From the NCBI RefSeq assembly GCF_027213785.1, contig NZ_JAPWGO010000001.1:62001-126000 (forward strand): a stretch of DNA of 64,000 nt, written 5' to 3'. Shown piece by piece: positions 34,982 to 44,884 of this stretch. The position numbers and the translations under genes were made by a program. Every line of letters begins with the position of its first letter. Position 1 is the stretch's first letter. The notes below the pieces were generated by a model that saw only the letters and a list, made by a program, of their open reading frames with translations, had not been told where the DNA came from and searched no databases. The stretch is from Limimaricola sp. G21655-S1. Lineage in GTDB: Bacteria; Pseudomonadota; Alphaproteobacteria; Rhodobacterales; Rhodobacteraceae.

Positions 34982-35542
34982 ATGTTTTATCGGGACGAAA
35001 GACTGGCCCTGTTCATCGACGGAGCCAATCTGCATGCCACCGGCAAGGCGCTGGGATTCGATATCGACTACAAGCTGTTGCGGCAGGAGTTCCTGCGGCG
35101 GGGTCGGTTGATCCGGGCCTACTACTATACCGCGCTGCTCGATGGCGATGAGTACTCGCCGATCCGGCCGCTAGTCGACTGGCTGCAATACAATGGCTTC
35201 GCGATGCGCACCAAGCCCGCGCGGGAGTTCACCGACGCGCAGGGGCGGCGCAAGATCAAGGGCAACATGGACGTGGAGCTGACGGTCGATGCGCTCGACC
35301 TCGCGGATCGCATCGACCATGCGGTGCTGTTCTCCGGGGACGGCGATTTCCGGGCGCTGGCCGAGGCGTTGCAGCGGCGCGGCGTGCGGGTCTCGGTGGT
35401 GTCGTCGATCCGCTCCACCCCGCCGATGATCGCCGACGAGCTGCGCCGCCAGGCCGACAATTTCATCGAGCTCGAGGAGCTGCGCGAGGTGATCGGCCGG
35501 GCGCCGCGCCAGAACGGTGCGGCGGCCGCGAACGAGGAATGA
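34982..35542 (+). CDS. NYN domain (LabA/DUF88) protein
   Basis: 186 residues. [14 protein letters not shown] gives the first Asp, [15 protein letters not shown] the second acidic cluster and [14 protein letters not shown] the third, the PIN-like metal site. AAGGAA precedes the start. It is a single-domain relative of the NYN-LOTUS protein at 17855. Proteins of this group sit next to rpoZ/folK in many related genomes. Likely RNA-directed, substrate unknown. Confidence 0.9.
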   Translation: MFYRDERLALFIDGANLHATGKALGFDIDYKLLRQEFLRRGRLIRAYYYTALLDGDEYSPIRPLVDWLQYNGFAMRTKPAREFTDAQGRRKIKGNMDVELTVDALDLADRIDHAVLFSGDGDFRALAEALQRRGVRVSVVSSIRSTPPMIADELRRQADNFIELEELREVIGRAPRQNGAAAANEE

Positions 35543-35648
35543 GCCGCCGCGCAGGCGGGCCGTCGGGGTGGCCGCTGGACCTCGGGCGTCGGAACGCTTA
35601 GCTGTGCGGCATCGCAATCCACCGGCCAGCGCGCCCCGGAGGCCCCCG

Positions 35649-36608
35649 ATGCCCGAGACCACCCTGCCGCCCCTGACGCTCCATCTGGCCGCGCCGCGCG
35701 GCTTTTGCGCCGGAGTCGACCGCGCCATCAAGATCGTCGAGATGGCGCTCGAGAAATGGGGGGCGCCGGTCTATGTGCGCCACGAGATCGTGCACAACCG
35801 CTTCGTGGTCGATGACCTGCGCGCCAAGGGGGCGGTCTTCGTGGAGGAGCTGGACGAGGCGCCCGACGACCGGCCGGTGATCTTCTCGGCGCATGGCGTG
35901 GCGAAATCGGTCCCGGCCGAGGCGGCGCGGCGCGAGATGATCGCGGTCGATGCGACCTGCCCGCTGGTAACCAAGGTCCATAACGAGGCGGCGCGGCACG
36001 CGGCCGAGGGGCTGCAGATGATCATGATCGGTCATGCGGGCCACCCCGAGACCATCGGCACCATGGGGCAGCTTCCCGAGGGCGAGGTGCTGCTGGTCGA
36101 AACCGAGGCCGATGTCGCTACCGTCGCCGTGCGCGATCCCGAGCGGCTCGCCTTCGTCACCCAGACCACCCTGTCTGTCGATGACACCGCCGGCATCGTC
36201 GCGGCGCTCAAGGCGCGCTTTCCGGCGATCAAGGGACCCGGAAAAGAGGACATCTGCTACGCCACCACCAACCGGCAGGAAGCGGTGAAGGCGATGGCGC
36301 CCCGGTGCGACGCGCTGCTCGTGGTGGGGGCGCCGAACTCATCGAACTCCAAGCGGCTGGTCGAGGTCGCGGCCAAGGCGGGCTGCGGCTATGCGCAGCT
36401 TGTGCAGCGCGCCACCGAGATCGACTGGCGCGCGCTGGACGGCATCCGTTCGCTCGGCCTCACGGCCGGGGCGAGCGCGCCCGAGGTGCTGGTGCAGGAG
36501 GTGATCGATGCCTTCCGCGCCCGCTTCGACGTCACCGTGAAGCTGGTCGAGACGGCGCAGGAAAACGTCGAATTCAAGGTACCCCGCATCCTGCGCGAAC
36601 CTGCGTGA
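35649..36608 (+). CDS. ispH: 4-Hydroxy-3-methylbut-2-enyl diphosphate reductase
   Basis: Last step of the MEP isoprenoid pathway, giving IPP and DMAPP. 319 residues. The three iron-sulfur cluster Cys are Cys20 ([10 protein letters not shown]), Cys104 (DATCPLV) and Cys203 ([10 protein letters not shown]). [16 protein letters not shown] and [10 protein letters not shown] line the active site. Stop overlaps the next gene's GTG (GTGA). Confidence 0.96.
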   Translation: MPETTLPPLTLHLAAPRGFCAGVDRAIKIVEMALEKWGAPVYVRHEIVHNRFVVDDLRAKGAVFVEELDEAPDDRPVIFSAHGVAKSVPAEAARREMIAVDATCPLVTKVHNEAARHAAEGLQMIMIGHAGHPETIGTMGQLPEGEVLLVETEADVATVAVRDPERLAFVTQTTLSVDDTAGIVAALKARFPAIKGPGKEDICYATTNRQEAVKAMAPRCDALLVVGAPNSSNSKRLVEVAAKAGCGYAQLVQRATEIDWRALDGIRSLGLTAGASAPEVLVQEVIDAFRARFDVTVKLVETAQENVEFKVPRILREPA

Positions 36609-37039
36609 TCCCGCCCGCGGCCCTGCTCCTCGGGCTCGCGGGGGTGCTTCCCTTCGCTTGGGGGCTGCTGACGACGTGGTTTCCCGGCCTCGTGCCAGGC
36701 TGGCTGCCGCAGAGGCTGGTCGGACCCTACGTCCAAGTGTTTTATGGCAGCGTAATCCTGAGCTTCATGTCCGGCGTGCTGTGGGGCTTCGCGACCAAGA
36801 CCAGCGGCCGCGCCGCTGCCATCGGTTACGGCGTCTCGACCCTCCCCGCGCTCTGGGTCGCCTTCCTCGTCGGTGGCGGCTGGGAGCGGTCGAGCTTGGT
36901 GCTGATCGCCGGCTTTCTTGGCCTTCTGGCGCTCGATGCGGGCTTCCAGAAACATGGCCTCGCGCCGGGCTGGTGGCTGCGCTTGCGGCTGCTGCTCACC
37001 GGTCTCGTCGTGATCTGCCTGGCGCTGCCGCTGCTCTGA
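36605..37039 (+). CDS. DUF3429 membrane protein
   Basis: 144 residues from GTG overlapping the ispH stop. Four to five hydrophobic helices; [11 protein letters not shown] and [18 protein letters not shown] are the DUF3429 core. Function unknown. The coupling to ispH may be only positional. Confidence 0.82.
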   Translation: MIPPAALLLGLAGVLPFAWGLLTTWFPGLVPGWLPQRLVGPYVQVFYGSVILSFMSGVLWGFATKTSGRAAAIGYGVSTLPALWVAFLVGGGWERSSLVLIAGFLGLLALDAGFQKHGLAPGWWLRLRLLLTGLVVICLALPLL

Positions 37040-37053
37040 GAGCGCTCCTTGTT

Positions 37054-37158
37054 GTTCATCTTTCCCCAAATACGCAAATCCCCCGGCTGGCGGCGGGCAC
37101 CACGTTCGGCACCTCGCGCACGGCTGGTGTCGGATCTGCGTATTTGAAGAAGGATGAA
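37054..37158. repeat. Inverted pair of TGCGTATTTGNRGAA motifs flanking a 50-bp spacer
   Basis: Left arm 37054-37080 and right arm 37133-37159 match as inverted repeats in 22 of 27 positions. The 15-bp cores lie at 37062-37076 (reverse) and 37137-37151 (forward). The pair fills the gap between two convergent genes, so it may be a bidirectional terminator or a small non-autonomous mobile element. Confidence 0.6.
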
Positions 37159-37163
37159 AGGGA

Positions 37164-37189
37164 AGGGGCGCGCCCGGAAGCCCGCCCCT
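37164..37189 (-). terminator. Hairpin after the Mn catalase gene
   Basis: AGGGGCGGGC and GCGCGCCCCT pair with one mismatch around a 6-base loop on the minus strand, followed by TCCCTTTC. It is 8 bp past the stop. Confidence 0.55.
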
Positions 37190-37196
37190 CCTGAAC

Positions 37197-38021
37197 TCAT
37201 TGCTGCTCGGTCTGGGTGCCGGATTTCGGCTTGGCCTTGCCGAGATCGGGCTTCTGGCCCAGCGGTTCGGGCTTGTCCTTCTTCGAAAAGGTGCCGCGCC
37301 CGTCGAGCGAGGGACCGGAGGTCCAGCGGCCCTCGGGGGTCGGCTCGTCGAGCGAGGTATTGAGGAAGTAGTAGCTGTGCTCGGTCGCCTCGTGCTCCTC
37401 GGGGGTCGAGTTCGGGATCGGCAACGCCTTTTCCCAGCCGCCCAACTCCTCGATCACCGCCAGCCACTGCTGCTGGTGCATCGTGTCGCGGGCGATCAGG
37501 AAGGACAGCATGTCCTTCATGCCCGCGTCGTCGGTCATGTTGTAAAGCCGCGAAGCCAGCACCCGGCCGCCCGATTCGGCGGTGGCATTGGCCATCATGT
37601 CGGCGGCGAGGTTGCCGGTGGCGTAGACATGGCTCATGTCGAACGGCACGCCGTTCGCGTTCACCGGCATCGCCGAAAGGCCCGAGCTGAGGATGTGGCG
37701 CGGATTCATGCCGCCCAGGATCGCATGCACGACCGGGTCCTTCGCGGCCTCGTCCTGCACCTCGACCGGCGCGCCTTCGAGGTTCAGCGCCACGGCGTGG
37801 CCGAGAAACTCGATATGGCTCAGCTCCTCGGTCGCGGTCATCATCAGCATGTCGCGGTACTTGCTGTCGCCGCGCGCGCCCATCGCCTGGAAGAAGTACT
37901 GCATGGCGACGCGGATCTCGCCCTCGACGCCGCCGATCGCCTGCTGGAGATATTTGGCGAAGGCCGGTGAGGGCTTGTCGACGCGCACCTGGTACTGAAG
38001 CTTGGAGGAGTGGTGGAACAT
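37197..38021 (-). CDS. Manganese catalase
   Basis: Dismutates hydrogen peroxide with a di-manganese centre. 274 residues from MFHHSSKLQYQ. Ligands line up with the Lactobacillus enzyme almost residue for residue: Glu35, Glu66, His69, Glu149 and His182. The C-terminal 60 residues are Lys/Pro/Gln-rich (KKDKPEPLGQ) and probably disordered or subunit-wrapping. It is divergent from rnhA across 136 bp, with its own terminator, so it is singly transcribed. An in-frame ATG at 38069 is less likely. Confidence 0.93.
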   Translation of the reverse strand: MFHHSSKLQYQVRVDKPSPAFAKYLQQAIGGVEGEIRVAMQYFFQAMGARGDSKYRDMLMMTATEELSHIEFLGHAVALNLEGAPVEVQDEAAKDPVVHAILGGMNPRHILSSGLSAMPVNANGVPFDMSHVYATGNLAADMMANATAESGGRVLASRLYNMTDDAGMKDMLSFLIARDTMHQQQWLAVIEELGGWEKALPIPNSTPEEHEATEHSYYFLNTSLDEPTPEGRWTSGPSLDGRGTFSKKDKPEPLGQKPDLGKAKPKSGTQTEQQ

Positions 38022-38157
38022 GGGAAGGGCTCCGCATTCGGTTAAGTCACCCCGATTGAACATCCTCACCCGGGGGGCGAGTTCCGCATGGTACGTTGCC
38101 GGACGGCGGAGCTTCGCTTAAAGGGAACGCCCCGACCCCCTGACCAAGGACGCCCCC

Positions 38158-38625
38158 ATGGCCAAGATCTTCGCCTTCACCGACGGCGCCTGCTCGGGCA
38201 ATCCCGGCCCCGGCGGCTGGGGCGCGCTGCTGCAGGCCAAGGACGGCGACACCGTTACCAAGGAGCGCGAGCTCAAGGGCGGCGAGGCGATGACCACCAA
38301 CAACCGCATGGAGCTGATGGCGGCGATCGCGGCTCTCGAGGCGCTGGGCAAGTCCTCCAAGCTTACCGTCGTGACCGACAGTGCCTATGTGAAGGGGGGC
38401 ATCACCGAGTGGATGGCGGGATGGAAGCGCAAGGGCTGGCGGACCTCGACCGGCAAGCCGGTGAAGAACGAGGACCTGTGGCGCCGGCTCGACGAGGCGG
38501 CGGCGCGGCACGACGTGACCTGGACCTGGGTCAAGGGCCATGCCGGCCATCCCGAGAACGAGCGCGCCGACGAGCTGGCCCGCGCCGGCATGGCGCCGTT
38601 CAAGCCGGGCCGCGCGCGCGCGTGA
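38158..38625 (+). CDS. rnhA: Ribonuclease HI
   Basis: 155 residues. Catalytic set Asp9 (FTDGACSGN), Glu52 (NRMELMA), Asp74 (VTDSAYV), His128 (KGHAGH) and Asp138 (ERADELA) complete. Degrades RNA in RNA-DNA hybrids. recO starts 8 bp after its stop. Confidence 0.96.
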   Translation: MAKIFAFTDGACSGNPGPGGWGALLQAKDGDTVTKERELKGGEAMTTNNRMELMAAIAALEALGKSSKLTVVTDSAYVKGGITEWMAGWKRKGWRTSTGKPVKNEDLWRRLDEAAARHDVTWTWVKGHAGHPENERADELARAGMAPFKPGRARA

Positions 38626-38632
38626 TCCGCGC

Positions 38633-39361
38633 ATGATCGAGTGGCGCGAAGAGGGCGCGCTCCTGCGGGTGCGCCGCCATGGCGAGGGCTCGGCCATCGT
38701 CGAGGTGTTCACCCGCGGCCACGGGCTGCATGCGGGCGTGGTTCGCGGCGGCGGCTCGCGCCGCATCGCGCCGCTGTTGCAACCCGGTGCGCAGCTCGAT
38801 CTCACCTGGAAGGCGCGACTGGGCGAGCATCTGGGGAATTTCACCTTCGAGCCGCTGCGCTCTCGCGCCGCGCAGGTGATGGAGGACCGGCTGGCGCTGG
38901 CCGGCCTCAACGCGGTCGCGGCGCTGCTGGTCAGCGTGCTGCCCGAGCGCGACCCGCACCCGCCACTCTACGACCGGACCATGGCGCTTCTGGATCTGCT
39001 GGGCGAAAGCGAGCTCTGGCCGCTGGCCTACCTGCATTGGGAAATGGCGCTCTTGGAGGAGATGGGCTTCGCGCTCGACCTCACGCGCTGCGCGGTCACC
39101 GGCGAGACCGAGGGGCTGGAGCTGGTCAGCCCGAAATCGGGCCGCGCGGTAAGCCGGGCGGGGGCGGGGGCCTGGGCCGCGAAGCTGCTGCCGCTGCCGC
39201 CGGTGCTGCGCGGCGAGGGCGAGGCCGGGCCGCAGGACATCGTCGCGGCGCTGGGCACCACCGGCTGGTTCATCGAGCACCGGCTGCTGCCGGGATCTGG
39301 CGACCGGCCGCTGCCCCCGGCGCGTGGCCGGCTGATCGAGGCGATCGCGCGAAGCGGGTGA
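38633..39361 (+). CDS. recO: DNA repair protein RecO
   Basis: 242 residues from [11 protein letters not shown]. The N-terminal OB fold ([16 protein letters not shown]) and [18 protein letters not shown] are typical of RecO, followed by the helical domain with [16 protein letters not shown] and CAVTGE. Works with RecF/RecR in loading RecA. In many relatives recO follows era; here it has moved next to rnhA. Confidence 0.92.
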   Translation: MIEWREEGALLRVRRHGEGSAIVEVFTRGHGLHAGVVRGGGSRRIAPLLQPGAQLDLTWKARLGEHLGNFTFEPLRSRAAQVMEDRLALAGLNAVAALLVSVLPERDPHPPLYDRTMALLDLLGESELWPLAYLHWEMALLEEMGFALDLTRCAVTGETEGLELVSPKSGRAVSRAGAGAWAAKLLPLPPVLRGEGEAGPQDIVAALGTTGWFIEHRLLPGSGDRPLPPARGRLIEAIARSG

Positions 39362-39458
39362 CGGCGCGGTTCCGCCGCCCCGTGCGTTTGGCCCCGATAC
39401 GACATCGCGATGTCGCGTCCGGCACAGCCGGGGCGGGAGCGGCGGGCGCAAGGAGGAA

Positions 39459-40697
39459 GTGTCTGCCGTCGATGCGAGTCGCCTCATGGTCACCCCCCGC
39501 GCCCCGATCTTCCTCACCCATTCGCCGACGCCGCGCGTCGAGGATTTCGCGAGGCTGGCGGCGCTGGAGGCCGGGGTGCGGGGCATCCTGCTCTCGGTGA
39601 TGCCGCTGGCGCTCTATCGCGCCTTTGGCGACGCCGCGCTGGTGAGCGTGATCTACTTCGCGGTGGGGATCTCGTCGCTTTGCGGCGGATTGCTGCTGCC
39701 TTGGGTGAACAGGCGCGTGCCCCGGCGCTGGCTGTTCACCGGGGTCGGGCTGTTCTACGTGCTGGGCACCGGGCTCGCCCTGACCGGGCGGCCCGGGCTG
39801 CTGGCGTTGGGTCTCGCGTCGAACGCGCTGGCGACGGTGCTGTGGATGGTCTGCTTCAACGCCTATGTGCTCGATCACATCGCGCGCAGCGATCTGGGGC
39901 GCAACGAATCGACGCGGCTGGTCTATTCGGCGGCGTCGTGGATGGTCGGTCCGGCGCTGGGGGTGATCCTGCTCGACTGGTGGTATCCGGCGCCGTTCCT
40001 GCTGGCGGCTGCGATGGCGCTCGCGGTGGTGGCGGCGTTCTGGCGGATGCGGCTCGGCAATGGCCGGCAGATCGTCCGGGCCCGGGGACCGGCGCCGAAC
40101 CCGCTGGCGTTTCTCGGACGCTTCGGCGCGCAGCCGCGCCTCGTGGCGGGCTGGCTCTTCGCGGTGATCCGTTCCTGCGGCTGGTGGGTCTACATCGTCT
40201 ACCTGCCGATCTTCTGCATCGAGCAGGGTCTGGGAGACAGGCTCGGCGGGGTGATGCTGTCGCTGTCGAACGCGCTGCTGTTCACCACGCCCCTGATGCT
40301 GCGGCTGGTGCAGCGCACCAGCGTGCGTTTCGCGGTGCGCGGCAGCTTTGCTGTCGCGGCGGCGCTATTCGTCGCGGCGACGCTTCTCTCCGGCGCGCCA
40401 TGGGCGGCGCTCGCCGCGCTGATGGCGGGATCGGTTTGCCTGGTGATGCTCGACGTCTGCGCTGGGCTGCCCTTCCTGATGGCGGTGAAGCCGTCCGAGC
40501 GCACCGAGATGGCCGCGGTCTATGCGAGCTTTCGCGACGTGTCGGGCATCCTCACCCCGGCGGTGGCCGGGCTGGTGCTGACCGTGGCGCCGGTGGCGGG
40601 GGTGTTCGCGGCCTGCGGGGCCGGCATGGCCGCGGCCTCGGCCATTGCGGCGAAGCTGCACCCGCGGCTCGGCGCGCCGCGTCCCCTTGCCGTCTGA
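39459..40697 (+). CDS. MFS transporter
   Basis: 412 residues from GTG at 39459. AGGAGG (39451-39456) is only 2 bases away, so ATG at 39486, nine codons in, is an alternative start. About twelve hydrophobic helices. The loop LPWVNRRVPRRW after helix 2 replaces the usual MFS motif A. RNESTRLVYSAASWMVGP and KPSERTEMAAVYASFRDVSG are the most distinctive stretches. Substrate unknown. Confidence 0.83.
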   Translation: MSAVDASRLMVTPRAPIFLTHSPTPRVEDFARLAALEAGVRGILLSVMPLALYRAFGDAALVSVIYFAVGISSLCGGLLLPWVNRRVPRRWLFTGVGLFYVLGTGLALTGRPGLLALGLASNALATVLWMVCFNAYVLDHIARSDLGRNESTRLVYSAASWMVGPALGVILLDWWYPAPFLLAAAMALAVVAAFWRMRLGNGRQIVRARGPAPNPLAFLGRFGAQPRLVAGWLFAVIRSCGWWVYIVYLPIFCIEQGLGDRLGGVMLSLSNALLFTTPLMLRLVQRTSVRFAVRGSFAVAAALFVAATLLSGAPWAALAALMAGSVCLVMLDVCAGLPFLMAVKPSERTEMAAVYASFRDVSGILTPAVAGLVLTVAPVAGVFAACGAGMAAASAIAAKLHPRLGAPRPLAV

Positions 40698-40742
40698 ACG
40701 GCGCCGGGCCACAGGGGCGGCAACGCAACCCCCGGAGACCGC

Positions 40743-41507
40743 ATGCTTCCCTTCGCCGAGCTGATGCCGCCGCAGCTGCTGCTGCTTTCCGTCCTCGTGG
40801 GCTTCGGCGCGGGCATCGTGAAGGGCATGGTCGGATTCGCCATGCCGATGATCATGATCTCGGCCATGTCGCTGTTCCTGCCGCCCGAGCTGGCGCTCGC
40901 GGCGCTGATCGCACCGACGCTGGTGACAAACGGCATGCAGGCGCTGCGGCAGGGCGGCCGCGCGGCGGCGTCGACGGTAAAGCGCTTTCGGGTCTACCTG
41001 ATCGTGGGCGGCGTGATGCTCGCGATCAGCGCGCAGCTGGTGCGGGTGCTGTCGGCCGAGGCGCTGTTCCTGCTGATCGGGGCGCCGGTCTCGGCCTTCG
41101 CGCTGCTGCAGCTGTCGGGATGGAAGCCGAAGCTTCCCGAGAAGACCAACGGTATCGAGGCGCTGATCGGCGGCTTTTCGGGCTTCGTGGGCGGGGTGTC
41201 GGGGGTCTGGGGGCCGCCGACGGTGGCCTATCTTACTGCGATCGACACGCCCAAGGGCGATTCGATCCGGGTGCAGGGGGTGATCTACGGCCTCGGCGCG
41301 CTGGCGCTGTCGGGCGCGCATCTGCAATCGGGGGTGCTCAACGGCGCGACATTGCCGTTCTCGCTGTTCATGATCGTCCCCGCCGTGGCGGGAATGATGC
41401 TGGGCGGGCTGGTGCATGACCGGATCGACCAGCAGGCGTTCCGCCGGGTGACGCTGGCGGTGCTGCTGATCGCCGGGCTGAATCTCGTGCGGCGCGCGGT
41501 CTTCTGA
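40743..41507 (+). CDS. TauE/SafE-family sulfite/anion exporter-like membrane protein
   Basis: 254 residues, about eight helices in two repeats. VGFGAGIVKGMVGFAMPM in repeat 1 and GGFSGFVGGVSGVWGPP in repeat 2 are the DUF81/TauE-SafE signature. The family carries sulfite, sulfoacetate or other small organosulfur anions. Convergent with truB. Confidence 0.88.
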   Translation: MLPFAELMPPQLLLLSVLVGFGAGIVKGMVGFAMPMIMISAMSLFLPPELALAALIAPTLVTNGMQALRQGGRAAASTVKRFRVYLIVGGVMLAISAQLVRVLSAEALFLLIGAPVSAFALLQLSGWKPKLPEKTNGIEALIGGFSGFVGGVSGVWGPPTVAYLTAIDTPKGDSIRVQGVIYGLGALALSGAHLQSGVLNGATLPFSLFMIVPAVAGMMLGGLVHDRIDQQAFRRVTLAVLLIAGLNLVRRAVF

Positions 41508-41548
41508 AGGGTGCGCCGCGCCAAGCCTCGAAGCATGGTGCAGCGATG

Positions 41549-42454
41549 TCAGATCACGAAGACCCGGTTCGGATGCAGCTCGGGCCCCATCACCCGGCCC
41601 ACCGCCACGGCCCGGCCCTCATGCGCAGCCCAGGCCTCTTCGCCGTAGTCGAGCCCTGAGGCGATCACCGGGGCCGGGTTGCCGTTCCTGAGGCGCCCCG
41701 CCGCTTCGGCCGAGCAGGTGACGCGCGGCAGGTCGGCCAGCCCGTCCTCGAGCGGGCGCAGGAAACGGTCGAGCGCCTCGGACTTCGCCTCGGCCTCGAT
41801 CTGCTCGAGCGTCACGCCCTCGGCTGCCGAGAACGGCCCCGACCAGACCCGGCGCAGTTCGCGCACATGGCCGAGGCAGCCGAGCTTCTCGCCCAGATCG
41901 CGGGCGATCGAGCGGACATAGCCGCCCTTGCCGCAGACCATCTCCAGCTTCGCGTGATCGCTGTCGGGTCGCTCCAGCAGGATCAGGCTCTCGACCCAGA
42001 GCGGTCGGGCGGCAAGCTCGACCTCTTCGCCTGCACGGGCCTTGGCATAGGCGCGCTGGCCGTCGATCTTCACCGCCGAGAAGGCGGGCGGCACCTGCTC
42101 GATGTCGCCGACGAAGCCGTGCAGCGCCTCCTTGATCTCGACGTCCGTTGGGCGCGCGTCCGAGCGGGCAATCACCTCGCCCTCGGCATCGTCGGTGTTG
42201 GTGGCGGCGCCAAAGGTCACGGTGAACTCGTAGGCCTTGAGCGCATCGGTGATGAAGGGCACGGTCTTGGTCGCCTCGCCCAGCGCCACGGCGAGCACGC
42301 CGGTGGCGTCGGGGTCGAGCGTGCCGGCATGGCCCGCCTTCTTGGCGTCGAAGGCCCATTTGACCTTGTTGACGACCGCCGTGGAGGTCATGCCCGCGGG
42401 CTTGTCCACCACCAGCCAACCCGAGATGTCGCGGCCCTTGCGCTTGCGTGCCAT
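41549..42454 (-). CDS. truB: tRNA pseudouridine(55) synthase
   Basis: Makes pseudouridine 55 in the T-loop of tRNAs. 301 residues. Catalytic Asp47 in [36 protein letters not shown] and [13 protein letters not shown] are further family motifs. rpsO usually follows; here the convergent exporter gene ends 41 bp away. Confidence 0.96.
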   Translation of the reverse strand: MARKRKGRDISGWLVVDKPAGMTSTAVVNKVKWAFDAKKAGHAGTLDPDATGVLAVALGEATKTVPFITDALKAYEFTVTFGAATNTDDAEGEVIARSDARPTDVEIKEALHGFVGDIEQVPPAFSAVKIDGQRAYAKARAGEEVELAARPLWVESLILLERPDSDHAKLEMVCGKGGYVRSIARDLGEKLGCLGHVRELRRVWSGPFSAAEGVTLEQIEAEAKSEALDRFLRPLEDGLADLPRVTCSAEAAGRLRNGNPAPVIASGLDYGEEAWAAHEGRAVAVGRVMGPELHPNRVFVI

Positions 42455-42490
42455 GCGGCCCTCCTGATGCCTGCGTGCGAGGCGCGCGGC

Positions 42491-43255
42491 CTAGCCGTCG
42501 GGACGTGCCTCGTCAACGGGGGCCAGCACCCCGACGATCGGCCCCATCGCGAAGCCGAAATCCGAGCGGCCCAGCCCCGGCGCGTGCAGCCGGCTGACAT
42601 TGCCGTCGAAATAGAGCGCCTGCGGCAGCTCCAGATGGTCGCGGAAGAACGAGCCGAACTCGTGGAAGGTCACCGGCTGGTTGGCGATGGCGAAAACGGC
42701 GCGATCACCGGAATCGGTGGTGCCGACGCCGTTGCGGATGTTGCGCGAGGTGCTGTCGGGCAGGAATCGCGGGTGCAGTTCGCCGTCGATCACCAGCATC
42801 GGCCCCGATTGCGTGGCGTAGCGGCATTCGGGCGCCTCGCGCTCGTAGCGCAGGGTTTCGATCGCCTGCGCCGTGTCGTCGTTGATGCAGAACACGCCGT
42901 TGGGCAGCATGCCGAAATTGCCGGGCCCGGCATTGGTGACAAGGCGCATCACCTCTTCGCCATTCTCGAGATACTGGCCCACCGGGCGGCGATCGGGGTG
43001 ATACATGCCGGCGTTCATCGCGAAGACCAGCGCCTCGCCGTCGATCTCGCGGTCGATCGCCTGAAAGCTGCCATAGAGGCCGCCATTGCCGTCGGTGAGG
43101 AACAGCCGCAGGTCGTCACTCGCCGGATCGACCTCGCAGATCGTGTATGACAGCCCCTCGTAATCGACGTCCTCGCAAGCCGCCGCCTGCGACGGCACCG
43201 GCAGGGCGCAGGCCGCGCCGAGACCAAGGGTGGCCAGCGCCAGACGGGGGATCAT
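42491..43255 (-). CDS. Exported phosphodiester glycosidase-like protein (DUF2233/NAGPA family)
   Basis: 254 residues. Signal peptide MIPRLALATLGLGAACALPVPS then AAACEDVDYEG. The NAGPA/DUF2233 core shows as VFAMNAGMYHPDR, PNGVFCI, QSGPMLVIDGE and a C-terminal YFDGNVSRLHAP. Related proteins cleave N-acetylglucosamine phosphodiesters or bind peptidoglycan/exopolysaccharide. ATG overlaps the rbfA stop (ATGA), and truB follows by 36 bp, so an exported sugar hydrolase is embedded in a translation operon. Confidence 0.83.
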   Translation of the reverse strand: MIPRLALATLGLGAACALPVPSQAAACEDVDYEGLSYTICEVDPASDDLRLFLTDGNGGLYGSFQAIDREIDGEALVFAMNAGMYHPDRRPVGQYLENGEEVMRLVTNAGPGNFGMLPNGVFCINDDTAQAIETLRYEREAPECRYATQSGPMLVIDGELHPRFLPDSTSRNIRNGVGTTDSGDRAVFAIANQPVTFHEFGSFFRDHLELPQALYFDGNVSRLHAPGLGRSDFGFAMGPIVGVLAPVDEARPDG

Positions 43256-43677
43256 TCCCCGTCCCCCTCCGTCGCGTCGCGCGCGGCTTCGACGTCGCGG
43301 CGGACCTTCTCGTCCGAAAGCAGGCGGCGCGTCTCGTCCATCCGGTCGAAGGTGCGGTCGATCTCGAATTTCAGGTCCGGCGCGTGCTTGAGCTTCATGG
43401 TCCGGGCCAGCTGATGCCGGATCTCGGGCTTGGCGCGGCGCAGCGCGTCCAGCATCACCGTCTCGTCGCCGCCGCCCAGCGGCAGCACGAAGCAGGTGGC
43501 GCGCTTCAGGTCGGGCGTGGCCCGGACCTCGCCCACGGTGATCGACATTGCCGACAGCTCGGGTTCGTGCAGGTCGCCGCGGCTCAGCAGCTCGGAGAGG
43601 CTGCGGCGGATCAGTTCGCCCACGCGCAGCTGGCGCTGCGACGGGCCACGGGGTTCGGAGGCGCGGGTTTTGCTCAT
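43252..43677 (-). CDS. rbfA: 30S ribosome-binding factor A
   Basis: 141 residues from MSKTRASEP. QLRVGELIRRSLSELL, SITVGEVRATPDLKRA and MKLKHAPDLKFEID are RbfA signatures. Acts in 16S rRNA 5' end maturation. Divergent from dapB over 86 bp. Confidence 0.93.
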   Translation of the reverse strand: MSKTRASEPRGPSQRQLRVGELIRRSLSELLSRGDLHEPELSAMSITVGEVRATPDLKRATCFVLPLGGGDETVMLDALRRAKPEIRHQLARTMKLKHAPDLKFEIDRTFDRMDETRRLLSDEKVRRDVEAARDATEGDGE

Positions 43678-43763
43678 GCCGCACCATCTAGTCTCCGCGG
43701 CCGGGCTTGCCAAGCGGGCGCGGCGCGGGCGAGGAAGGAGCGGCACAGCAAGGGGACAGGCGC

Positions 43764-44582
43764 ATGACCGAGACGGCACCGGGAATCGTGATCATGGGGG
43801 CGGCGGGCCGGATGGGCCGGATGCTCGTGCAGGCCGTCTGCGACAGCGACCGGGCGCGGCTCGCCGGCGCGGTGGTGCGCGCGGGCCATGACTGGGTGGG
43901 CCAGGATGTCGGCCATGCCATGGGCGGGCCCGCCATGGGCGTCACCGTCTCGGACGATCCGCTCGAGGCGATGGCGCGCGCGCAGGCGGTGATCGACTTC
44001 ACCACCCCCGAAACCACGCTGGAGGTGGCGCATCTCGCGGCGCAGGCCCGCGCGGTGCACGTGATCGGCACCACCGGCTTCGACGCGGGCCAGATCGAGC
44101 GGCTGGTCCCGGCGGCGCGGCATTCGGTGCAGGTGCGCGCCGGTAACATGAGCCTCGGGGTGAACCTCCTGACCGGCCTGACCAAGATGGTCGCGGCGGC
44201 GCTAGAGGAGGGCTGGGACATCGAGGTGGTCGAGGCGCATCACAACCGCAAGGCCGATGCCCCCTCCGGCACCGCCCTGATGCTGGGCGAGGCGGCGGCC
44301 GAGGGGCGCGGCGTACAGCTGTCCGAGGTCGCCGACCGGGGCCGCGACGGCATCACCGGCGCGCGGGTCGAGGGGCGTATCGGCTTTTCGGCGATTCGCG
44401 GCGGCGACATCGTCGGCGAGCACGACGTGATCTTCGCCGGTCAGGGCGAGCGCATCGTGCTGCGGCACATGGCGACCGACCGGATGATTTTCGCCCGCGG
44501 CGCGGTGCGGGCCGCGCTCTGGGGGCAGGGGCGCTCGCCGGGCCATTACGACATGATCGACGTGCTGGGCCTCGAGCGCTGA
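43764..44582 (+). CDS. dapB: 4-Hydroxy-tetrahydrodipicolinate reductase
   Basis: Lysine/diaminopimelate pathway. 272 residues. NAD(P) motif GAAGRMGRM, catalytic His159/160 in [15 protein letters not shown] and GTTGF are in place. AGGGGACAGG precedes the start. Confidence 0.95.
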   Translation: MTETAPGIVIMGAAGRMGRMLVQAVCDSDRARLAGAVVRAGHDWVGQDVGHAMGGPAMGVTVSDDPLEAMARAQAVIDFTTPETTLEVAHLAAQARAVHVIGTTGFDAGQIERLVPAARHSVQVRAGNMSLGVNLLTGLTKMVAAALEEGWDIEVVEAHHNRKADAPSGTALMLGEAAAEGRGVQLSEVADRGRDGITGARVEGRIGFSAIRGGDIVGEHDVIFAGQGERIVLRHMATDRMIFARGAVRAALWGQGRSPGHYDMIDVLGLER

Positions 44583-44601
44583 GCCCTCAGGAGCCGCGCC
44601 G

Positions 44602-44799
44602 TCAGAAGTCGATGGCGAGGCCCTGCTTTTCCCAGTCTCCATAGCGCACCGGCTCGGGGCCGTCGCGGCCGCCGAGCTCGGTCGGCAGCTTCGCCGCGTC
44701 GTCGAGCGCCGCGCGCCGGGCGCGGGCTTCCTCCAGCGCCCGCTGCGCGGCGGGCGGCAGGTCGGCGGGCATGTCAGGGGTCGGGCTGTCGTCGGCCAT
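44602..44799 (-). CDS. DUF1674 / succinate dehydrogenase assembly factor 4-like protein
   Basis: 65 residues, too short for casual detection but clear from its C-terminus RYGDWEKQGLAIDF and GGRDGPEPVRYG, the DUF1674 hallmark. The eukaryotic relative SDHAF4 helps flavinylated SdhA join SdhB. Convergent with dapB (19 bp), divergent from rsmB. Confidence 0.87.
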   Translation of the reverse strand: MADDSPTPDMPADLPPAAQRALEEARARRAALDDAAKLPTELGGRDGPEPVRYGDWEKQGLAIDF

Positions 44800-44884
44800 G
44801 GCGGCTCTCCTCGGGGGCGGCGCTTGTGCGGCGGATGCTTGGGATATACGTGCTGACGCGTCTCCAACAAGCCCCGGACCCGCC

